A stretch of 64,000 nt of DNA from Rapana venosa (Eukaryota; Mollusca; Gastropoda; Neogastropoda; Muricidae), in assembly GCA_028751875.1 (NCBI GenBank), contig CM054167.1, positions 19,704,059 to 19,768,058 on the forward strand. The letters are read 5' to 3'. How positions within the stretch are numbered: position 1 is the first letter of the stretch; each line of letters starts with the position of its first letter. This document shows positions 1-10,514 of this stretch, in pieces. The notes beneath the pieces are model-generated. The model did no database searches. It was not told the DNA's origin and saw only the letters and a program-made list of their open reading frames with translations. The position numbers and the translations under genes are program-made.

Positions 1-592
1 AGTCTACCCAATGACAGTATATATATCGTAGATTACTTCAAGGCATGCTCAAATTAGTTAGCCTGATATTTCACTGCGAAAATATATTTAAAATGTAAAA
101 AATCAACAAGAAATACACTTTCTTCATCACCACTGTCATTCTGAGTACCCCCCATCTCAATAATGTCAAACATAAGTCCAGGCCAAATCACATTCATTGT
201 TTTTTAAATGCACGATCTCCTGAATCATTCACGATCCTTTTCATCACTGTTAGGTAAATCTACAGTTTTATTTGCCACTTTTACAGCTGTGTAAAATTAT
301 TGATGCCTTCAACAAAAAGTGTCAGCCATTTTGAACCAGAACTCCCCAAGCAGTCATGCATAAAAACACAAAATACGAGCTAAAAAATGATCGTTTTTGC
401 CATGGTTTTTGCAGGTGGATGTTGCCAAGCAAAATGAGAGTGATCACTAATTTTGGAGTTCTTTCCCTTTAACTGTAGTCATGGAAGCTGGTTTGTTTAC
501 TTCAGTTCGACACCCCAGAAATTTTCTGGGTTGTAGGCGTATAGAGTGCACATTTAGCCCTGCAAAATTTCCGGGGTGGGGCAGTCTAGTGG
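1..592. mobile_element. Non-autonomous piggyBac-like element, partial (cut by window start)
   Basis: The sequence closely matches 29330-30012 and the reverse complement of 54652-55290. The right terminus reads ggggcagtctagtgg followed by TTAA at 593-596, the target site used by piggyBac elements, and the subterminal block contains the ttccgggg and gtgcacattta segments seen in the other copies. No coding capacity is visible. The left terminus lies outside the window. Confidence 0.7.
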
Positions 593-779
593 TTAATTAG
601 CCCGCCCCTTCCCCCTCTTACCGAGTCCAAGTGCAGTCAGTTTCTGCTGTAATTAAGCCCTAGCCGGGATAGAATGGATAGCGGCTGAGAGTAGCTGAAA
701 AGTGGGGGAAAATGACAGCTGTGACCATCACATCTGTACGTAGCTAACTTTTCTACTGAAACACGAACGCTCTTGAGCA

Positions 780-960
780 TGGGCAACAACCACAAACACA
801 CAAGCATGTACACACACACATGCATGCACACATACACAAACACTTATGAGCACGGGCAATTAAAAACATACAAGTGTGCACACGCATGCACACACACACA
901 CACACACACACGCACGGACGCGTGCGCACACACACACACACACACAAATACACACACACA
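780..960. repeat. CA-rich microsatellite
   Basis: Imperfect (CA)n with cgcacg and tgcaca interruptions. The short ORFs it generates on both strands are simple-sequence artefacts. Confidence 0.9.
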
Positions 961-1280
961 GAGTGTTGTGTATTGCGCTCGCAACTGCTGACCCGGGTTT
1001 AAATCCCATTCAAGGGGATTTTTTCTCCCGGAGTTGACAATGGTACCAACTCCACTACCCCGAAAATTCCTTCTGAAGAGATTTCAAATGGTGGACTTGT
1101 GTGCAAATGCATGCAGAACTTCTTGCACATATGTTATAACCTGTTCCGCTTTTCTGAAGAGTAGGCGCCATTGTGTGCCAGTGGGAATGAATGACAAAAC
1201 TGATTTAATGTTTGCGCAAGATGTTCTGCGTGCGTTCGCACACGGGGCCTCGGTTTATAGTCTCATCCAAAAGACTTAAT
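958..1280 (+). mobile_element. tRNA-derived SINE, family A, 5'-truncated head
   Basis: The head keeps the segment attgcgctcgcaactg and a degenerate B box (gggtttaaatccc). The body matches the shared block found at 30168-30515 and 58589-58960, including the tgcgcaagatgttctg-like and gcacacggggcctcgg segments, although the end is in rearranged order. Confidence 0.6.
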
Positions 1281-2927
1281 ACATACATGCACACACACAC
1301 AGGAACAACAACAACACTATACCATTACCATCAAAGATTAACAGTTAAAATAATCTCAGTAAACCCCTAATCATATTCATCATCAAAGTACAAAGAAAAA
1401 AGACATGTGACAGGTCGGGTAAGATGTTCACTTGCCTAACAAGTAAACTGTGGGGTTCTGGGTTCCATGCCTTGCCCTTCCTTCCCGGATCGACAGGCAA
1501 ATCAAACTGAATGAAACTTTTGGAGGAGACTCTAAAACCAGATGGACTATGTGTGGCTTACAGACTTGTGCACGTGAAAAGAACCCATGACAGTTGAAAA
1601 TCGAAAACGAGCAGGAGGGTCACCTCACTGACGGTCCTGGCAGAATCGGTGGAAGCAACTCCCAACTGAATCTCCACAGTCAGAATGCAGCTACCTTAAC
1701 TCAATGAGACTTCACTGTGACGTGCCGAAGCTTAAGATTCGGCAGAATTACGAATTTTAAAAATACACCAAGCGATGTTAAACTCTTGGGAAAGTACTCT
1801 GGCCTGTAGGGCAATAATTTTTCTAAACACGGTTGCTTTCCTTGACCATAAGCTTGCCTAGTTTGTGTCTGTTGGCTAATTTTGTTTGACAAGTCAACAA
1901 GTGATATCTTTGGGATTTCAGGCTCTCCAGTGTTATGATTCTTTTAAAAAAAAAATCTGTTGTACAAAAAGTGACATCAGATGGAGTCAGCCAGCTTCAG
2001 GGAACTTTACTATGGTGAAAAATCATCACATTGCTTCAAGGGGACTAGTTGATGAACAGCTCAAGGCATGTAAGATACACAGCCCTAATTTTCAAAACTT
2101 TTTATTTTTCAGCATTCAGTGACATATTTTGAAAAATTTATAACAAATAAATACAGTCATCTATTGAAAAACTGTGAAACAATCTCAAAAGCAGACACTA
2201 TAAACTTTTCAATGATGTATAATGTGTATATCATTATTATGTTGGGTAAGTCTGCTGAATTTTTTTAATATAGCCAAAATCACGTGTCACCACAAAATGG
2301 TGGGATCCATTTCACTGCGACTCCATTGAGTTAACGGTGAGGGGAAGGGAGGGGGGGAGTTGCATATGCGAAAAATCTCACTATTGGTGAACCGTGGAGC
2401 TCTAGCCAAGGAACGCAGAGAAAACAAGAAAATCATCAAAGTTACGCATCATTTGACTGTCTACCCTGTGACAAGATCAAGCCCCCCCCCCCCACCGCCC
2501 CTCCGCCAATTAATAGATTCCCTCCCACCCCCACACCCTGTAAAACACTGAAGTAGCTGTACACATTCACTATATACTTTGATGAAAACATTCTTTTGTT
2601 TTGTTTCTTTTGTAACAAAATACCTTCGTTTAAAAACTGGACTTTTGGTGTTGTTGTCCTGTTTCTTTCGTTCTTGTACTTAACGAGGATACTTAAAGAT
2701 AAATGTATTTCTAATCCTTCCTTTAAAATCCTTGCAAACAATACCTGAAACTTTGATAACGTGTACTAAAATCACAATGTGAACATGCTACATATCGCAC
2801 ATGAATTGAACATTTTGTATCGATGGAGATATACATGCTTTATGGAGAGAATATACAACCTGCAATGCAAGTCACAAAAAAACCTCAACCAAACAAACAA
2901 TAAAACAAAAAAGTGGCTTCAGTTTAC

Positions 2928-3092
2928 CTGCGACAGAGAAATGACCAAGGAGGTGTGCGGGATGCGTAGACCATCATGCACTGCATCTATCACCCGCTGG
3001 GCAGCAGAGTCGCTGATGGCCGACAGTAGCAGAAGACCAGTGGCGTTTTCTGCGGCATTTTTCATCACCTCTGTCACGTAGCCAGATATCAA
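2928..3092 (-). CDS. Gene 1 exon 10
   Basis: 165 nt, phase 0 to 0, acceptor tttgcag and donor gtaaac. Encodes 55 residues beginning LISGYVTEVMKNAAENATG and containing DSAAQRVIDAVHDGL, two amphipathic helices consistent with a HEAT repeat. The first 18-20 bases of this exon together with its acceptor are repeated about eight times in the upstream intron (3093-3480). Confidence 0.75.
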
Positions 3093-3480
3093 CTGCAAAC
3101 AACACAAACCATATTGTTCACATAGTCAGATATCAACTGTCACAACAAAAACCATGTTGTTCACATAGCCAGGTATCAACTGTCACAACAAAAACCATGT
3201 TCTTCACATAGCCAGATATCAACTGTAACAACAAAAACCATGTTGTTCACAGTCAGATATCAACTGTCACAACACAAACCATGTTTATCACATAGCCAGA
3301 TATCAACTGTCACAACAAAAACCATGTTCTTCACATAGCCAGATATCAACTGTAACAACAAAAAGTAAAAAAAACCATGTTGTTCACATAGCCAGATATC
3401 AACTGTCACAACAAAAACCATGTTGTTCACATAGCCATTTATCAACTGTAGCAACAAAAACCATGTTTGTCACACAACCA
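3093..3480 (-). repeat. Minisatellite made of the exon 10 acceptor and exon start, about 8 copies
   Basis: Units of about 40-50 bp read (plus strand) gccagatatcaactg followed by tcacaacaaaaaccatg and ttgttcaca. On the coding strand each unit therefore contains a pyrimidine-poor copy of the 3' splice site (cag or aca before TTGATATCTGGCTA), that is, the first bases of exon 10. The true exon is the outermost unit at the low-coordinate end. Confidence 0.85.
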
Positions 3481-3760
3481 GCCACCATGGCACAGTGGTT
3501 AACGCCTTGGATTTCGGACTGGAAGGTTGCGGGTTCAAATCCCATAAGAGTCATAGGAGTTATTCGGACTCTGGCCGGCTCCTACCCAGAGTGAGTGTGC
3601 TGTGGGCTCAGTGGGAAGACTGGGACCGCACAGTCGAGCTTCATCCACTTAACGGATGCGAGTTTGAGAGCGTTGCTCAAATTATCTGACCAACACTGCA
3701 GGTGTCTGTATCTCTAGGGCCCGGTTGACGTAGGGATATATTATGATAATAAGCAAAGAG
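3481..3760 (+). mobile_element. tRNA-derived SINE, family G
   Basis: The A box-like tggcacagtggttaa is followed 35-40 bases later by a B box-like gggttcaaatccc, the internal RNA polymerase III promoter of tRNA-derived SINEs. The tail runs through tctctagggcccggttgac and ends in ttatgataat. A head of the same family, in reverse orientation, lies at about 60265-60360. Confidence 0.7.
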
Positions 3761-4294
3761 TACAACCCTGTCAAGTAGTCTCAAAGCATATGTACCTTCA
3801 CAGCAGCATCATTACATCATCCTCATTATTACTGACCATCAAGCAAGTTAAAAAAAAAGCCTCTGATTCAGAGGTCCCAGTTGCTCTGGTCTCATGGTGA
3901 CCTTAGAATCGGTTTCCCCATACACTTCTGTGCCTGTGGTGAGTTTGTGTCAAAGCCTTTGGGGTTGGAGGTTCGCGAGGAGCGGTCGTTGGAGGGACGT
4001 TGTGGTGATTGCCACCTTGGGTGGGCAACTCACTCAGTCTGGCTCCGCGACTGAGCTAATACTGTCATTAGTAGGGGGCTTAGTAGGTAGTGTCCTGCAA
4101 ATGTTAGCTCAAAACAGGCACCGCCAAACACCACCAAAATGACCCAGCAGTAGTGCTGGGCCACTCTGGCTGGTGGCCCCATGGCAGCCTGATATTGATG
4201 GGCTCCCTGTGGACTTCCAACCCTGAGGATGAGACATGGGTATGGCTGTGGCGGGAAGACTGAAAAGAGCGGCATGGGAACAGCAGGACATTTA

Positions 4295-4533
4295 TTCATT
4301 TCATTTATACCACTTTAAGTCACGAGATTTCTCTGCATGAAATTCGGGCTGCTCTCCCCAGGGAGAGCACGTCGCCACAAGAGCAGCGCCACCCTTCTTT
4401 TTTTTTTTTTTTTGGTCTGCAACTGTATTTCTTTCCCTATCAGAGTGGCTTTTTTCTAAGAATTTTGCCAGGGACAACTCTCTTGTTGCCGTGGGTTCTT
4501 TTACGTGCGCTGAATAATTGTGTGTAACACACG

Positions 4534-4564
<31 letters not shown>

Positions 4565-4720
4565 TAGCGCCCAGACCACCACTCATGGTCTAATGGATGG
4601 GGGGAAAGTTTCGGGCCCAGACGAACCATTGCACACTTCCGACCCGGACTTTTCGCTTTCTAGACAGGCGTGTTACATGGACAACACAGAAGATGAGGCA
4701 GCAATTTTTTATTTATTTTT
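4295..4720 (-). mobile_element. tRNA-derived SINE, family C, reverse orientation
   Basis: Matches the reverse complement of 31100-31530: it contains gggagagcacgtcgccacaa, the gcagcgccacccttc segment, the ggacctcggtttatcgtctc block and, at the distal end, the head region with gacccggacttttcgctttc. Degenerate. Confidence 0.75.
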
Positions 4721-4759
4721 TAACACAAAAAAACCTATAAACGTTGATCTTGATGTTGG

Positions 4760-4990
4760 GCATTTCCCAGCTTAACCTCCAGGATGTCACCCACTTACTC
4801 ATCACACTCAGGAATCACTGTGAGACAGTAACTGCAAACAGGCTGAGAAGTTTGCATGTGGGACTGTCTTCAAGTACCTCGCCTTATAGGCATCCATTCT
4901 CTGACTTCAGGGGATTTTTTTTCCCTTATGAAGGATACAGATTGTTATGCAAGGAGCTTGTCAATGATGAAGAACAACCTTCACATAACA
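4760..4990 (+). mobile_element. SINE family E fragment
   Basis: Shares cagcttaa, gaatcactgtgaga, aagtttgcatg, cttcaggggatttttttt and agcttgtcaatgatg-like segments with the longer copy at 20330-20780. The tRNA-like head is missing. Confidence 0.65.
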
Positions 4991-5004
4991 TTTCGAAGTA
5001 AAAA

Positions 5005-5320
5005 AGGTAAAGGTGTTTCTATAACCTATGCGGTCATTGGGGAGCGAGATGTCAGAGACCTCAGCTTCTCCAGGGGCCAGTATATTGAGGGCAGTGCCCA
5101 TCTCCTCTCCCTTGCTGCTTAACCTTCCCCTGACCCTAAAAGAGGGCAGGTACCCATTGACAGCTGGGTGAACTGGGGGACTGTGCTGAAACCAAGGCGC
5201 ACAAACGGTCACCCATCCACTTGGTAACCACGCTCGATGCTGCTTAACCTTAAGCTTGGGGAAAGCGAGTGCTCTGACAGACCCCTGAGCTGTCCCGTCC
5301 CCTTCAAAGTATAACGACAT
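5005..5320 (+). mobile_element. Chimeric tRNA/5S SINE, 3' part first (reverse copy)
   Basis: Reverse complement of the family seen at 47105-47400. It contains the conserved gtaaaggtgtttctataacc, tatgcggtcattggggagcg, tatattgagggcagtgccca segments, then ggtcacccatccacttgg, which is the complement of the 5S-like tggatgggtgacc block. The copy reads on the minus strand in the usual orientation. Confidence 0.7.
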
Positions 5321-5559
5321 GTTCATGCAGGCTCCAGCACTTTGTTTACATCAATAACTGACAAAGCCTTTGGCTTGGGCCTGAGGCTCTGAGTAACGAT
5401 AACAAGACATCCTTCGTCAAACGCTCCCACAGCAAACTAATATCGTCCGTCATACGATTATGAGCGAAAATGCGTTGCGCTGCTGTTAAAGGCCTAAGAG
5501 ACGTAGACTGGGCAAAACCTATAGATGAGGGAAATTGGTCGGCTACGCCTGTACTAAGC

Positions 5560-5880
5560 CCAGTGAAGTGCCTGATAAAAAGTCAAGACTTCAGCATTTG
5601 AGAGAATTTTTATCTTTTGAGAGTTTCTGGGGGGAAAAAACTGTCAGAGAATGGACGAAGAAGGCAGAAAATAGACAAGAAGGAGGTAACAAGAAGAAAA
5701 GGAACAAGGCAGAAACAAAGACAGAAAAGAGGGAATTCCTAGCACAGAATTTCTAGGTGGGGATGCTTTTTTAAAAAAAATTTATCTTCTTTTTGTAACA
5801 AAATTTTTGGGGAGGGGGGGTGCTATTTATACTGACAGGCCCCCAGCATCCCCATGGGGGGAAAGCTAAGTGAATATTTA
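5560..5880. repeat. Dispersed interspersed repeat (family H)
   Basis: Contains gggaattcctagcacagaatttc and a stretch ending in ctgacaggcccccagcatcccca. Related copies: 11105-11400, 13910-14220, 28035-28350, 36110-36240, 53200-53390 and 60030-60180, in both orientations. No coding capacity or tRNA-like promoter was recognised. Confidence 0.75.
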
Positions 5881-6055
5881 TTTGAAGTTTATCTTAGAAT
5901 GTCTATATCAATATGAAATGTAGCTTTCGCGTGTGTCTTTTGAGATAACGATATTTTTATTTATTTTATTTTATTCTTTTATATCAAGGATAATGGAATA
6001 AGCACTCATGTGCTTTTTTACATCCAGTCCCCGTGTGTATGCGGTTTTGTAAATT

Positions 6056-6725
6056 ATGTCATCTGTTATACGCATCAGTGTGCCTGTCAGTACTGTAATC
6101 AAGAAAAAATCTGAGCACATTACCCCTCTCTTGCGATCTCTCCACTGGCTGCCTGTGCCACAAAGAATAAACTATAAGATCAGTACCCTCTGTTACAAAT
6201 GTCTCCACAAAACAGCACCCTCCTACCTCTGTGAATGTCTCCACCTGTACACCCCTTCTCGTTCCCTTCGCTCTGCTGCAGATTCCTTGTCTTACAAATA
6301 CCTAGATTCAACCAGATCCACTGTTGCCGTCGCTCTTTCTCTGTTTCTGGTCCATCAAATTTGGAAATGGCCTCCCTATCTCTCTTCGCCAAAGACTTCT
6401 TGTGACACTTTTAAATCTGGCCTCAGCATATTTGTTTCAAACCTAAGAATTTCCTCTCCTGTTTCATTTCATAGCTATCCCTGCTTTTCAACAGCAAAGA
6501 TTCCATCACCTTGCCAAAGTGTATAACCTGTGTGATGTGTTGTTGGTTGTGTTGTGAGTGTGTGTGTGTGTGTTGTTGTGTGTGTGTCATTTGGACTTGT
6601 AGAACTATTACTTGCTATTGGTTTGCATGACTGTGTAAGAATGAGTGGAGTGCAAGCGCTTTGATTTGTCTGTGCAAGATACAGCGCTATATAAGTTCCA
6701 TTTATTATTATTATTATTATTATTA
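6056..6725 (+). mobile_element. LINE 3' end: reverse transcriptase C-terminal fragment and tail
   Basis: The ORF (6056-6526) contains HITPLLRSLHWLPVPQRI, CYKCLHKTAPSYL and a SRSLRSAADSLS segment, the hallmark C-terminal region of many non-LTR retrotransposon polymerases. It is followed by an untranslated tail ending in gcgctatataagttccat and (ATT)n at 6700-6725. The last 50 bases of this tail are found alone at dozens of places in the window, which suggests that SINEs borrow this LINE's 3' end. Confidence 0.85.
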
Positions 6726-6793
6726 ATCGCCCTTCACGGACGGGATGATCAAAGCGTTTCTGACGTGAAGTGATAGAAACAGCAAGTCCTCAC

Positions 6794-6897
6794 CAGGTTG
6801 TTGTCAGCGTCGCCTGGAGCCAGAAAGGGAGCCAGGTAGGCACACACCACCCAGTCCAAGTTGGCGCAGCCCTGCAGAAGCCAGCCCAGACTCTTTC
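6794..6897 (-). CDS. Gene 1 exon 9
   Basis: 104 nt, phase 1 to 0, acceptor acttgtgcag and donor gtgagg. Encodes KSLGWLLQGCANLDWVV and CAYLAPFLAPGDADNNL. The hydrophobic helical pattern continues that of exon 8. Confidence 0.7.
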
Positions 6898-6924
6898 CTG
6901 CACAAGTATTAATAATAATAATAA

Positions 6925-7160
6925 TAATAATAATGTATGGAATTTATATAGCGCTGAATCTTGTAAAGCAACAAATCAAAGCGCTTTAAAAAAACCACTT
7001 ATGCATGTGTATGCGGTTTTTAAACAAATTTGTCATCTGTTCCTACCGGCACACAATGGCCTACTCTTTCGAACAGCAGAACGTGTGCACAAGATGTTCT
7101 GCATGCGTTCGCACACGGGGCCTCGATTTATAGTCTCATCCGAATGTCTGCTGGGATGGT
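6925..7160 (-). mobile_element. SINE body (shared A/B block) with LINE-like 3' tail, reverse orientation
   Basis: Starts with (AAT)n and atggaatttatatagcgctg, then the cacacaatggcctactcttt, gcacaagatgttctgcatgc and cacacggggcctcgatttat segments. The tRNA-like head is lost. Confidence 0.75.
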
Positions 7161-7279
7161 GCACGTTTTGACAGACTGACCATTATTAGAAAGATAAGCT
7201 GTGAGAAATGACAAGAAAGGGAATTTTTTGTAAACGAATTAAACGTATTCACAAGTATAGAAGTTCAAGGAAGTCAGCA

Positions 7280-7875
7280 AGTTTATTTACCTGGGCAGTG
7301 TCGTCAGTAAAGAAGGGGGAACAGATGAAGACATCAAGTGCCGAATCAACAAAGCCCGTTACGCCTTCAACACCCTTCGGCCAATTTGGAGGTCAACAGC
7401 CCTCTTATTTCAAAACAAGATTCGGATCTACAACACCAATGTCAAATCGGTCCTACTTTATGGCTCAGAAACCTGGCGGGTAACAAAAACCAACACCCAC
7501 AAACTCCAGTCATTTACCAACAAATGCCTCAGGAACATCCTCAACATCAGGTGGCCGAAAGTCATATCCAACAAACAACTGTGGGACAGGACCAGACAAA
7601 CCCCAATCGAGTCCATTATTAAACAAAGGAAGTGGGGATGGATCGGCCATACACTCCGCAAGCCTGCGTCAAATGTCACCAGGCAGGCCCTTGACTGGAA
7701 TCCACAAGGGAAGCGGAAAGTTGGTCGACCAAAACAGACCTGGCGCAGAAGTGTTGACGAAGAAACGAAGGCAGCCGGAATGACATGGGCCGAGCTGAAG
7801 AGGATCTCCCAAAACCGAGTTCGTTGGAGGGGTGTTGTTGCAGCCCTATGTTCCCCAAGGAACCAAGAGGCATAA
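7280..7875 (+). mobile_element. LINE C-terminal fragment, open frame of about 197 codons
   Basis: Starting near the YLGSVVSKEGGTDEDIKCR segment the frame stays open to TAA at 7873-7875. It contains KSVLLYGSETWRV, KCLRNILNIRWPKVISN, WGWIGHTLRK and KVGRPKQTWRRSVDEE, a pattern typical of the C-terminal part of RTE/Jockey-like endonuclease-reverse transcriptases. No start codon or catalytic core is present. A second copy of its last third lies in reverse at 38890-39160. Confidence 0.85.
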
Positions 7876-8280
7876 GTCAAGTCACAAGTATAGAAGTATG
7901 AAAAAGTGTGAGAATGTTTACAGACCAACAGACATTCGGCCCAGAAACGTAGAGGACGCTGAAGAGAGGAGACTAGGCGTCTTACTGCCAAGGACGTGAT
8001 CAACTTTAAAAAAGGAACAGTGCAATGACTGAACACAGACCCAGCCAACCAAACTGCCAGGCACAACAACCCTATGCCAGCCCATCCTGCCACAGAACAA
8101 TGTTACAGAAAGGACCAAACACAGACAACCCTGAGCGAAGCAGACCAACAGACGACCCCCATTGAATCGCAGCAGATGATTGAAGAGCTGTGAAGCTGAA
8201 GTAGGAAAGCACCCCAGGAACAGAAAATCAGAAAAGAGGAAAAAGGAAGAATGAGGCGAGGAAAGGACTACAAAAAACAG

Positions 8281-8320
8281 ACAGACAGACAGACAGACAG
8301 ACAGAGAGAGAGAGACACAA
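8281..8320. repeat. (GACA)n/(GA)n microsatellite
   Basis: Tetranucleotide cagacagacaga followed by gagaga, just downstream (on the minus strand) of the retroelement ORF; it may mark the 3' end of that element. Confidence 0.8.
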
Positions 8321-8400
8321 TTGACACAATTTTATTGCTATTTAGCAATCAAGCCATATAGCGCTGCGGCGCGGTAACAACGATATCGAACGCGACGCGA

Positions 8401-9381
8401 TTACAATGACATGGAAACCATGGCAGTGGTGGTATGTACATCAAGATTCGATACATTATTGTCTGTCCTAAGTGTCTCAGCACTCGCCACCACTGTCTCT
8501 GTGTGTTGTGTGTTAGTACACTGTTTCCCTTTACGAAGTCTGGCAAGCCTGACACGTTCTTCTGGCAACATGTTTTTCTCTTCTTGCTTGATGTACCAGA
8601 ACACACACTTAGATTCCTCGCCAGGATCTCCATTCCAAGAGTATTCCAGGATGATGTCATCTGATTCACACATCACAATGTTTTGATCAACCGAACTATG
8701 TACCACCACCTTTCGAAACTGTGTGTTTCTCTTGCTGTCCCTTAATCGATGCTGTACACGTTTGTCAGTTAGAGTAGACACATACTGTTTCACAATACCA
8801 GTATCAGTATCAGAGTCATTCACTGTGCAGCCAACTATCAGCTCTTCCTGCACATCAGGCGCCTCAGAAGACACACCGATCTTGCTGTCTGTTGCTGGAT
8901 CACACAGTAGATCAAGTGAATCTGGTGTGGCTGAGGCATTCAATTCACTGCTGACACATAGTTCTGTGTACACACTGGTTTGTTTTCCTTCTGTTTCCAC
9001 ATCGAGCAGGGAGTCAATGTTACACAAGACCGGCTCTTCCAAGACACTGTTATTGTCACATTGGCGACTTGCCTGTCTTTCTTGGTGTTGTCTACTTCTT
9101 TGAACATCGCGACGTCTTTGACAAGGGGGTTTCTTTCGATAGTACTGAATACGGGAGTTACGGTTCAGCACCGGGTCCGCCATTTCTGTTGACACTGGCT
9201 TGTCAGCTGGCTTCATTCGCAAGACGAACACAACACTGCCGCTCTCCCCGCGGACTTTCCAACTCGATACGACGTTGTCGATCAGCAGGGCGTTTAAAGT
9301 TGTTATTACAGTAGCTGGAAGGCCAGTAACTGACATTTTGAAGCTAAAATGCAAAAATTTGCAGCAGCTTACTAACAGCAC
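8401..9381 (-). CDS. Uninterrupted 326-codon ORF, probable retroelement ORF1-like protein
   Basis: A complete ORF inside a gene 1 intron, on the same strand. The N-terminus (after a second Met at residue 16) has VTGLPATVITTLNALLIDN followed by a hydrophobic strand-rich stretch (SSWKVRGESGSVVFVLRM), then a basic linker (KKPPCQRRRDVQRSRQHQER), a long acidic, Ser/Thr-rich middle, and a C-terminal segment with CVFWYIKQEEKNMLPEERVR. I know similar short N-terminal WKI/V...VxLRF strands from ORFs next to molluscan retrotransposons, but this is a weak memory, so the call is inference. Its 5' leader (9390-9560) recurs at 33410-33540, 41945-42062, 53740-53930 and 58100-58330, showing the ORF belongs to a repeated element. 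No zinc finger, protease or polymerase motif is visible. It has no stop or frameshift, unlike most mobile DNA here. Confidence 0.6.
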   Translation of the reverse strand: MLLVSCCKFLHFSFKMSVTGLPATVITTLNALLIDNVVSSWKVRGESGSVVFVLRMKPADKPVSTEMADPVLNRNSRIQYYRKKPPCQRRRDVQRSRQHQERQASRQCDNNSVLEEPVLCNIDSLLDVETEGKQTSVYTELCVSSELNASATPDSLDLLCDPATDSKIGVSSEAPDVQEELIVGCTVNDSDTDTGIVKQYVSTLTDKRVQHRLRDSKRNTQFRKVVVHSSVDQNIVMCESDDIILEYSWNGDPGEESKCVFWYIKQEEKNMLPEERVRLARLRKGKQCTNTQHTETVVASAETLRTDNNVSNLDVHTTTAMVSMSL

Positions 9382-9560
9382 ACCCGTTCAGTTCTCGTCC
9401 CGTCACGTCGTCCGAGAGAGAGAGAGAGAAAGAGAGAATAATGCATGCTCAATTGTTCATGTCCATCACAATAGCGGCAGGAAAACAAAGATTCCCTATT
9501 CAGTGCCCCCAAGACTAACAAGTGAGTAGTTCCTGACAGGAAAAACTAAAATCTGATCTT
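9382..9560 (-). mobile_element. 5' leader of the retroelement carrying the 326-codon ORF
   Basis: Read on the minus strand it contains gatcagattttag, an actgaatagggaatctttg segment, attgtgatggacatgaac and a (CT/GA) tract directly before the coding start. The same order of blocks is found at the 5' ends of the other copies, so this is a defined leader with a simple-sequence promoter-like tract. Confidence 0.6.
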
Positions 9561-9619
9561 CCAAAACAAAGCAAAAAAAAAGAGGAAAGATTAGCTGAAA
9601 ATTAATGTAAGTGTTCAAC

Positions 9620-9880
9620 AAGGAAGGTGGCAGGACAGTTAAAATGTTCACCATCCCTAACAAGTAAACCGTGAGGTTCTGGGATCGATTCCCAGCCTTG
9701 CCCTCTCTTCCCTTCCAGTCTGATGACAGAATGGAACTGAATGTCATCAAAGTCCTGTGGGCGAGACTATAAACCAAGGCCCAGAGCGCGAATACATACA
9801 GAACAACATCTTGCGCACTTGTTAAAAACCCATTCTGCCTTCTGAAAGTGTATGCCATTTTATGCCAGTACGGAAGGATA
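9620..9880 (+). mobile_element. tRNA-derived SINE, family B head plus shared body
   Basis: The head has caagtaaaccgtgaggttct and a B box-like gggatcgattcccagc; the body has gggcgagactataaacc, cagaacaacatcttgcgcac and the ccattttatgccagtacgga segment. Confidence 0.7.
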
Positions 9881-9989
9881 ACAATTTAAAAACACACACA
9901 AAGGCATGCACACAGCTGTCATGTTTAGACACCATCCCCAAAGCTGGAATGCAGCTACCTAAATGGTGGCGGGCATGTTGTAAGAGGCG

Positions 9990-10275
9990 ACTAAGGTGGA
10001 ACCCTTCCTCCAGGTTGGGGGTTGGGCACAGGGCTAACAACCCTGTCCCGTAAAAAAAGAGAAGTTACAGAAACAGCAACAGAAAAAACTTCTACTTTTG
10101 CGTGCGAAGGACCTCCCGGGGTCCAGTGAGACTCGTATGAATGCTGATGGCCAAAGCCGAGAGGAAGATGGAAGGCCATGCAGCACTCTTGGGGATCAGT
10201 GACTAGGTTGGCCCAGGATAGGCAGGAGTGGAAGCGCTTTGTTGCTGCCCTACACACCACTGGGTGTAATGGCTA
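9990..10275 (+). mobile_element. LINE 3'-terminal fragment with (GAT)n tail
   Basis: In one frame the end reads LAQDRQEWKRFVAALHTTG and CNG-stop, a common ending of RTE-like polymerases, followed by gatgatgatgac. The upstream part is degenerate. Confidence 0.65.
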
Positions 10276-10514
10276 ATGATGATGATGACATGGTGGCGGA
10301 AGAAAAGAAAAAAACCAGTCAGTTAATTTAAGCAAAAAATCTCACCACTGGTGACCTCAGACCTTTTGCTCTAGCCAAGGTAAACACAGAAAATAAAATA
10401 AACGTTTGCTAGTTTCATTACATCAACACAATGAAAAGCAAATGTACATGACTTTGATTTGAACTATCTTAGTGCTTGAAAAGAGAAGTGTTTAAATAAG
10501 GGTAAACACACACA

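Larger units (their letters stand above)
593..2927. other. Intronic or 3'-flanking DNA of gene 1, repeat fragments
   Basis: No exon could be supported here. It holds a dispersed repeat (about 600-730, also at 54345-54430), a CA-rich tract (785-960), a tRNA-type SINE (958-1280), a second SINE head (about 1405-1540), a fragment of the gagctctagc/aatctcac repeat at 2365-2420, and otherwise AT-rich sequence without recognisable features. Further 3' exons of gene 1 are expected below position 1. Confidence 0.6.

Noticed and set aside
3093..3480. CRISPR-like direct repeats
   Set aside because: The units are contiguous tandem copies without unique spacers, and the DNA is eukaryotic.
7280..7875. A functional polymerase gene
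   Set aside because: Only the C-terminal third of a LINE polymerase is present, without start codon or catalytic residues.
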